Below are positions 57,463-64,000 of a DNA stretch of 64,000 bases, piece by piece; the first letter of the stretch is position 1; each line of letters begins with the position of its first letter. Origin of the DNA: Lumbricus terrestris (lineage: Eukaryota; Annelida; Clitellata; Crassiclitellata; Lumbricidae); contig OX457041.1 in assembly GCA_949752735.1 (NCBI GenBank), forward strand, positions 22,077,617 to 22,141,616, in the 5' to 3' direction. The notes below the pieces were generated by a model, which worked only from the letters and a program-made list of their open reading frames with translations, was not told the DNA's origin and searched no databases. Made by a program: the position numbers and the translations under genes.

Positions 57463-57824
57463 AGTTAATGACAGACAGACAACACTATCCAACAAATTCT
57501 ATAATGTGTAACGTAATATCGCAACACATATATCTAGCGTTCTATGGAAAAGGCTGAGGCGCTTGGGCGCTTTTATTTTACTACAATAATATCTTCTTCA
57601 ATGGATCCCATACATGCAGCTCTTGGCGACAGAAATGCAGTCATCCCAGCAACCAATATTAACACCAAACCACAGATGTCATACCAACAAATGCAACAAC
57701 GACATTGGCATGCATTATTTAGGCAAGATAAGACATATTAAACAGATCTATCAGGAAGCATATGGTGAAAATAAGCAGCATACTGCACATTGAAAGTTTA
57801 TATGTGTTGTCTGTCTTATGTTAC

Positions 57825-58340
57825 ACTAGCTGGGGTACCCGGCATTGCCTGGGAAATTCAGGATTCGACCCGCTCCAGTCACAACCCCACCACACCACAC
57901 CCACCACACCCCGACCTCCACCTGTACGCCACTCGAGAAATTTGGGTTTGGGTTTTCGGGAAAATTTCCTCATCCCAGACCCCCCACTTCCACCCCACCT
58001 CCACCCCCCAACCCTCCCACCCCACCCCATATAATAGCACTCCGACCTCAGCGGTACGCGACTCGTGAAATCCGGACTGGCAAAAGCGCTGGCCTTAAAC
58101 TCCTCTAAAACGGTGTCAACTGCTGCTTTTAAGGGACCTGAAAGAAAAATGCTGTAGGGAAAATGAGGGGTTTTGCCACCCCACCCCATGGTGACAGAGA
58201 TTCGCGAACCCCTCCACTGAGTATCTCATGCCGAGACGGACACAGTAGTGAAGGTTTCGAGTGAAAAGCTCAAAAACTGTGAGCGTGCATTCTGGACAAA
58301 GTCACATACCCACATCCATTCTTATATGTATAGATGAAGA
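57825..58340 (+). mobile_element. dispersed repeat starting ACTAGCTGGGGTACCCGGC
   Basis: Begins CTAGCTGGGGTACCCGGCAT, a short palindromic start resembling dispersed repeats in other invertebrate genomes, has a CCCCACC-rich middle, and ends with TTCTTATATGTATAGATGA. Class not determined; no coding capacity. Confidence 0.4.
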
Positions 58341-58364
58341 AGATGAAAGGGGGTGACGACAAAG

Positions 58365-58487
58365 ATAGCAATGAAGATGATTATGATGATGCTGATGAAG
58401 ATAGCAATGAAGATGATTATGATGATGTTGATGAAGATAGCAATGAAGATGATTAAATGATGATGTTGATGAAGATAGCAATCACTT
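58365..58487. repeat. 36-bp tandem repeat, about 3.3 copies
   Basis: Unit GATAGCAATGAAGATGATTA plus TGATGATGCTGATGAA, with one 3-bp change in the third copy. Confidence 0.9.
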
Positions 58488-59348
58488 ATCATTGATCAGT
58501 GTCTGTTGTCACATTTGCTGCTTTCAACTGTTTAAAATTGTCTTGTGTACGAATGTTTGGGAGCAAAAAAACGATGATGTTAAAGAAGACGACATGCACA
58601 TAAATTACTCTTATACACAGATCACTGCTGGAAAATGGGCATAATAAATTAGCAAATATCTTGCCTTACTTACTTTGCTACCTGCCAACCATCTAGTTCT
58701 TTTAACAAGACCAATCAGCAATCAAAACTCTTCGGCTTCTATTTCACAAAAACATTTTGAGATTTTAACCATTTTTATGTTTGCAAACCAATTAAAAACT
58801 GCTAAAAGCTGACCATCATGCCAAACATTTGATGACCAGGTCATGAACCTCTATAGAAGTTCACCGCCAGAGAGATGTGCCAGTCTCGCTACCACCCTCC
58901 CACAGGTACACCTCAGTTTTAGGAAACAATGACTATAGACAAAGACAAACACGAAACCTTTCCCAACCAGCTGCAACGAACTTGGCAACAATAAGCTGCA
59001 TATAGTATACCCAGCTCATCATAAGCAATATGGTATGAAAGCCAATGGCAACAGACTTGGCAATAAGCAGATGGCATAAGCAAGCTCACACCTTTGCAAC
59101 ACCATTACCCGACCGCTAGTAACAAACACTGCAAGAAGCGGACCACAATAACAAGCTCATTCTGTGTAAATTTCACAGCTAGGAAATACCGAGAAATCAG
59201 ACTGCACGAACTACCTGCCACCTACCACCCATCCAAACTGAATCAACTGATCTGGATGCAACTGGAAGACGCCAAACATTTCCAATCAACTGGAACATGC
59301 TGTAATCAAGCAGTATAACGAGAATTGTGGAAAAATAACTTGGGGATG

Positions 59349-59443
59349 GGTTTATCATCTGCATGGAGTTGGGGTGTGAAAAGCAAACTTTAAAATGGGG
59401 CCATAATTAAGACTGAGGGGTTGAACCCCCCCCGGCAATCTGC
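59349..59443 (+). repeat. dispersed repeat, copy 2
   Basis: GCATGGAGTTGGGGTGTGAA, then GACTGAGGGGTTGAAC and CCCCGGCAAT. See 42107-42205. Class unknown. Confidence 0.6.
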
Positions 59444-60182
59444 AATCTATAGAGTGCCGACATAATAGGTGAATTCATTGATCTTCATATCCACAGCTTT
59501 CTACCTCCTCTGGAAAGACATTTTTTCAGACTGAGGATGTTTAGATGAGTTTTGTGGGAGCGCACCTATACAGGTAGAAGCAGACAATATTCTACTCAAC
59601 ATGCGGGCATTGTATTCCAATGGCTAGTTCTCATCACCTGATAATCAATTCATGAAGAGAGGAATTCACAAAGCTAAAGTATACCCAACTTACTTATGGC
59701 CTTGACTTCTTGGCTGTCTCTCCAGTACACTAAACACTATAGACTATATTCTGGAAAAGCACTGATAACAATTCTTTTCGCACAAGACGCAAACAGTAGG
59801 CTATAACAAAAAAGTGTTCAGCCTATCTCTCGCGGAGCAAAAAGACTGCAGACCTGATAGGCAGAGACGACTTCAGTCAGATTCAGCAGCAAGAATAATA
59901 AAAGCAATTATCACGAACTGCTTTGTAATTATCGGTTCAATTAGTTGCTGCAGCTGACACAGGAAGCACGTTAGCTATTACACGAATCGAATGGTTGTTA
60001 GGCGGATGTAATAAATTTGTTTCAAGTTCAACGGATGGGGGAGGGGAGTATTTAAAATCAGGCAGTGCTATCTTAACCCTTTAAGGACCAGAGTGTAATG
60101 AAGGCGACGGGGAAACCAATGCAGGCCGTAGTTAAAGCGTCAAAAGGCTATTTCCAATTCCTATACACTATTCTCCAATCTT

Positions 60183-60248
60183 ATTAATCAATCAATCAGA
60201 ATTTATATAGCGCCCCTTCAAGGTACCTACTGAGAGGCGCTACCGGCT
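60183..60248 (-). mobile_element. SINE/LINE 3'-end fragment
   Basis: On the minus strand GTAGCGCCTCTCAGTAGG, TACCTTGAAGGGGCGCTATA and a GATTGATTGATT tail. Confidence 0.55.
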
Positions 60249-61199
60249 GAAATCAAGCGAAAAAATTAAGAATCCATTAGTTTCACCTTCCTTCTCTATA
60301 TAGCTGCTCTGGCCCATCAGTACAAGACTTGGGTTAAATTTCTCAAGCGACTTACACCCAGTCATTCAAAATAAAATTATATAATATGGTGTTTACTAAC
60401 CAGTAAATTTCTGTAATATTATATAACCATGGCTTTGATGGTCAATGTTGATCAAAGATAGAAGGGTTTAATTAGAGGCGCTAATGAGTAACTATACCCT
60501 GACCATCAGTGACCATACTATCAAACCAGCAGGCAAATGATAACTTAGATCATAAGATGATTGATCACCTTTACGACAAAACACAAGCTTGCACGATGAG
60601 CTATGAGGTAAGCAGAAGAAGAAGCAGTAATCCCATACAGGCAGTCATACACATGTTTAGAACAACAAAAATTGAATTAAAAAAATGGAATAAAACATGC
60701 AATAAAACATGCTTTTTAAACAAACAAATAAAACCAGATAAAACAGAAAACAAAGAATTATCAGACTTTGTTACACCTTGTACTACAGTTTAGAACTAAA
60801 AATCTCTCAATGCAATTTAATTTTAATAAGTAAGTCCATAGCCACAACTTTATTAGTAAATGGTCAAATAGTGACCTAAATAGCAGAATACTTGAAAGTA
60901 CAGAGACAACATAAGGAATATCAGACAAACTTGTGATAGTTAAGGCCATAAGCGCAACATGCCACATACATGTAACTGATGATGAGAATTCGAAATGCCT
61001 GTAGTCGGTTAAAAACAGTTTCCTATTTGCATATTCATATTAATAAATGGTGGCAAAATGTCAGCAATGTAAAAAAGAGCAATTTTTCAGCTTTTCTGGC
61101 CACCCCTGTCCAGAAATGTGCTGCCCAGCTCACCTATAGTGGCTATCCCATCTCTGGGTCAAGCCTTTCCCTCACCAACTGTTCTTCCCATTGACAAGT

Positions 61200-61345
61200 G
61201 CATGGTTAGCTGCGTTGGCTAGGCAACAGATCCAATCTCAAAAGAGGTTTCTGACCTGGCAGTGATTTCAATCCACAACCTGTCGGTTACAGTCTAACAC
61301 ATTTGTCACTGTACTAGCCAACCGCTAACCATAACACAACCCATA
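61200..61345 (-). mobile_element. possible degraded tRNA-derived SINE
   Basis: The minus strand has TGGTTAGCGGTTGGCTAG (A-box-like) and GTTGTGGATTGAAATC (B-box-like). Both diverge from consensus. Confidence 0.35.
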
Positions 61346-62567
61346 TGAGGTAAGGCTACTCATCTACTCATTAATTAAACCCCTTTATCAAGCTTGCAAG
61401 GAGTGGCTAATTAAGGATTTCTACAAAGTGGGGCGGAGAAGGGAGGGATTACCCACATGCACACCAAAGCAAATATGGGGATTTATGTCCAATGCGGGCA
61501 CTAACATCTGGGGCATTAACATCTCCATTAATATCTCAAGATAGTGCACACAGTTATATTTCAGCATCTATCCTGTTCTGCCTTAAACACCAACTTGTTG
61601 GAAAGCACATTGGATTCAATTAATTACAGATCCTTGTTGGAAGCCACAACCAAAGTATGCCCTCTACCCTTCCCATCCCATAGCAGTGTAAGGTCCACAG
61701 TGTTGTCTCAACAAGGCTTCTAACACAACTGCAGTGATATCAGCAAAGGGTTGGAGAGGCTAGTGTCCAAAAGGGCAATGGGAGAAGGGAAGGAGGTCCA
61801 AAGCAGGTCAGTTCCCAACTGTGCTGTATAAGGATTTCGTAAACAGGGTGTAGCAACTTGCTGACTTCTACATAACAATAACCCAACTTTTGAGATAATT
61901 GTTTTCCAAAAGACATTACACAATATGAGAAGAGTGCTAGATTTAGAGTGATCAGGCATTTCATAATGTCCTCACCTATCTCTCAGCTGCAAAGGGCACC
62001 CAGTATGTGAAATAACAATTCTTCCAGTACAAATATAAATTCCTGCCATTTAGTCCTGAAATTCTGTCGATATGCCACATTAAGAACACAATAACCAACA
62101 CAAATGCTGAATCTGCAACATGCCTTGCAAAGGCAAAGATGGGTACTGGCAGCCAAAGATCTTCACAAACCCAATCTTTCCCAGCACCAGGGTGTGAGTG
62201 TAGTGAGCAAGGGTCACTTACACAAGACACATACTGCCTCATGTCTATCGCCAAATTTCCACAACGCATTTATCTTGTTTCCAAAGATTGGAGGCACTAA
62301 TCTCTGTTGGCACGGTCCACCAACAGAACTCGTCCATTGACCAATGCAAACAGGCCGCTCTATTGGCCCACTCTTGCCCTAATGGTGCCACTTGCTTTTG
62401 AGAGCAGCAAAGTAGGAGGGAAGAAAACCTGAGAACATATGTACATGCAACTGTACAGAAATCATTTAAAATGGACAGAGGAAAGTTTTTTCAATCTACA
62501 TCTAGCCAGTCCAACTCTCGTCAAGCCCAGTGCCCTCGTTTAAAGCACAAGGTTCCACCATATTTTT

Positions 62568-62640
62568 GAGCGCTTCTGAAAGGCTCTTGCTGCAAGAAGC
62601 GCTTTATAAATGGTCAGATAAGATAAGATAAGATATTTTA
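62568..62640 (+). mobile_element. LINE 3' end with GATAA tail
   Basis: GAGCGCTTCTGAAAGGCTCT, then TGCTGCAAGAAGCGCTTTAT and AAATGGTCAGATAAGATAAG. Near-identical to the 3' end of the LINE at 12936-13441, which has a GATAC tail. Confidence 0.7.
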
Positions 62641-62682
62641 ATTATGTATACACAGCAGAACCATACATATATGCCTAGCGCA

Positions 62683-62792
62683 AAATAACACCGACAGGAA
62701 CTAATGCATAACTGGTGCAAAACAACACCGACAGGAACTAATGCATAACTGGTGCAAAATAACACTGCCAGGAACTAATGCATACCTGGACA
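62683..62792. repeat. about 38-bp tandem repeat, 2.5-3 copies
   Basis: Unit CAACACCGACAGGAACTAAT plus GCATAACTGGTGCAAAA, lightly diverged. Confidence 0.8.
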
Positions 62793-64000
62793 CACCGCGA
62801 CATGCGTAATGAACGTAAAGGTACACCTACAAAATCTGAACATTACAACTAGCATATTACGTTGCTAGCATAACACCTTGTCAAGTCCTAAAGGCTGCTA
62901 CTGTTCAACTGGCTTGTTTATCTGTCACACTCATGGAAAAGCCCGATTACCAAATTACCAACTCCTATACTTTCCACAAGATTCTTGTGCTTATCTCCGA
63001 GTCCACCCAGGCTGTCCAGTTGTCACTTCTCAGTCATCTCAGAAGAGAGACAGGCAGAAAGACAGACAGAGAGACACCGTGGGTGACTGGGCAAAACAAC
63101 CCATGTGGCTGCACAGCTGGTTTGGCAATTACAGATAACGAGATAAACTATTAACTACTGTAAACCCTTATATCGGCATAACAATTCAGTTGATTAAGCC
63201 ACGAGATTACTGTGAAAACCAGCCCTATAATCAACAGCTGACAAAAGGAGGACCACTACATCGCACAGGATGCTCAAATCTTCAAGTTTCTATCCTAGAA
63301 ATGGTCTTAATCACAAATAGAGAATAACCGGGTAGACATTTTCCATCAAGTACCGAATCCAAGTACTTGAAGTACGGTACTATTTGTCAGATCCAGATAG
63401 GAACCAAATACCATATGAAGGCTAGCAGCATTGTGTAGAGCTGTAACTGATCTGAATCACTTTACTGCAGGACCGCATGAAATTTTCTAAAATTGCATTA
63501 AATTGATATAGAAGAAAATGAAATTCAATTCAATGTATAAGCAGTTTAGTTGTCGTAAGGAAAAACATTAATATGCGTAAGTCTGTCGAGTAATTGAAAC
63601 AAATTTCTTCGCAACTATTTGCGAGTATATATAGTGTTTGCCGAGGCAAATACTTCCTAATAGTGCTGAACAACAGGATGTTCGGCCGGCCGAGGCGAAT
63701 GTCCGATGGGATTTCCAGTAATTCCCTGATTTCCGGTAATTCCCGAATCACATATATATATATAAATAATATATACATATATCTGGGCTCGTATGACTAA
63801 TCAACAATGCATTAGATTTATTAGAGCTGTTAAACACAACCTAGCTCAATCAACCAATTTCCCTTCTCACTCCGACTCTAGGAATCGTGGCTCTCGTTAT
63901 CATCATCGTCGTAGTCATCATCATATAATGATGTTAGTCATCTGGTGACAACGGTTGGTAGCGAATCATGTCTGATTTCTGTCGTTTATGCGAAACCATT

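Larger units (their letters stand above)
58490..64000. other. no gene seen in the right end apart from listed repeats
   Basis: AT-rich intronic or intergenic DNA. TTAACCCTTTAAGGACC at 60074 resembles a piggyBac end. TA-rich stretch at 63748-63782 and ATC repeats at 63898-63935. Short frames at 61.7-62.3 kb and 62.9-63.1 kb have no recognisable domains. Confidence 0.45.

Noticed and set aside
61720..62340. Overlapping frames of 74-97 codons on both strands
   Set aside because: No recognisable motif, splice context or repeat match.

Overview
The window is eukaryotic nuclear DNA with short coding exons, GT-AG introns of about 0.3 to 10 kb, and many transposable elements and tandem repeats. Protein content (Smaug/SAMD4, ARHGAP11 and a two-exon type II glycosyltransferase), moderate AT richness, hAT-type MITEs, tRNA-derived SINEs, L2/CR1-like LINE tails and a strong excess of the palindrome TAGGCCTA point to a marine invertebrate, perhaps a deuterostome. 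The species cannot be fixed from the sequence alone.

Layout. (1) 1-4.1 kb: triplet microsatellites, LINE remnants and a perfect 24-bp-arm palindrome. (2) 4.1-15.4 kb, minus strand: a two-exon glycosyltransferase (DXD family). Its single 10-kb intron holds a young LTR retrotransposon (4711-11260, same strand), a SINE, a hAT MITE, and a hAT-like element with a LINE nested in it. (3) 15.4-17.7 kb: divergent intergenic region packed with hAT-like and Mutator-like MITEs and a SINE, ending in a CCAAT/YY1-type promoter. (4) 17.7-28.0 kb, plus strand: a complete nine-exon ARHGAP11A-like RhoGAP gene, predicted 1184 aa. (5) 28-36 kb: convergent intergenic region with LINE remnants and a duplicated segment. 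(6) 36.0-54.1 kb, minus strand: a complete eleven-exon Smaug/SAMD4 gene, predicted 820 aa. Its introns hold several tandem arrays, MITEs, a 60-codon intronless ORF with its own poly(A) signal, and a promoter-like block with a possible nested first exon. (7) 54.3-64 kb: a likely 5' UTR exon of SAMD4, then repeats with no recognised coding exon.

Exon models were assembled by hand. For the three genes all intron phases agree from start codon to stop codon. ARHGAP11 (Rho inactivation in cytokinesis) and SAMD4 (translational repression and decay of mRNA) are convergent neighbours. ARHGAP11 and the glycosyltransferase are divergent neighbours, about 2.3 kb apart between start codons.

The most unusual points are: tandem arrays that abut splice sites of SAMD4, including an array whose 27 units each copy the exon 7 / 5' splice-site junction; a GC-AG intron in SAMD4; and an LTR element whose Gag frame starts inside the 5' LTR and which encodes only Gag and protease.
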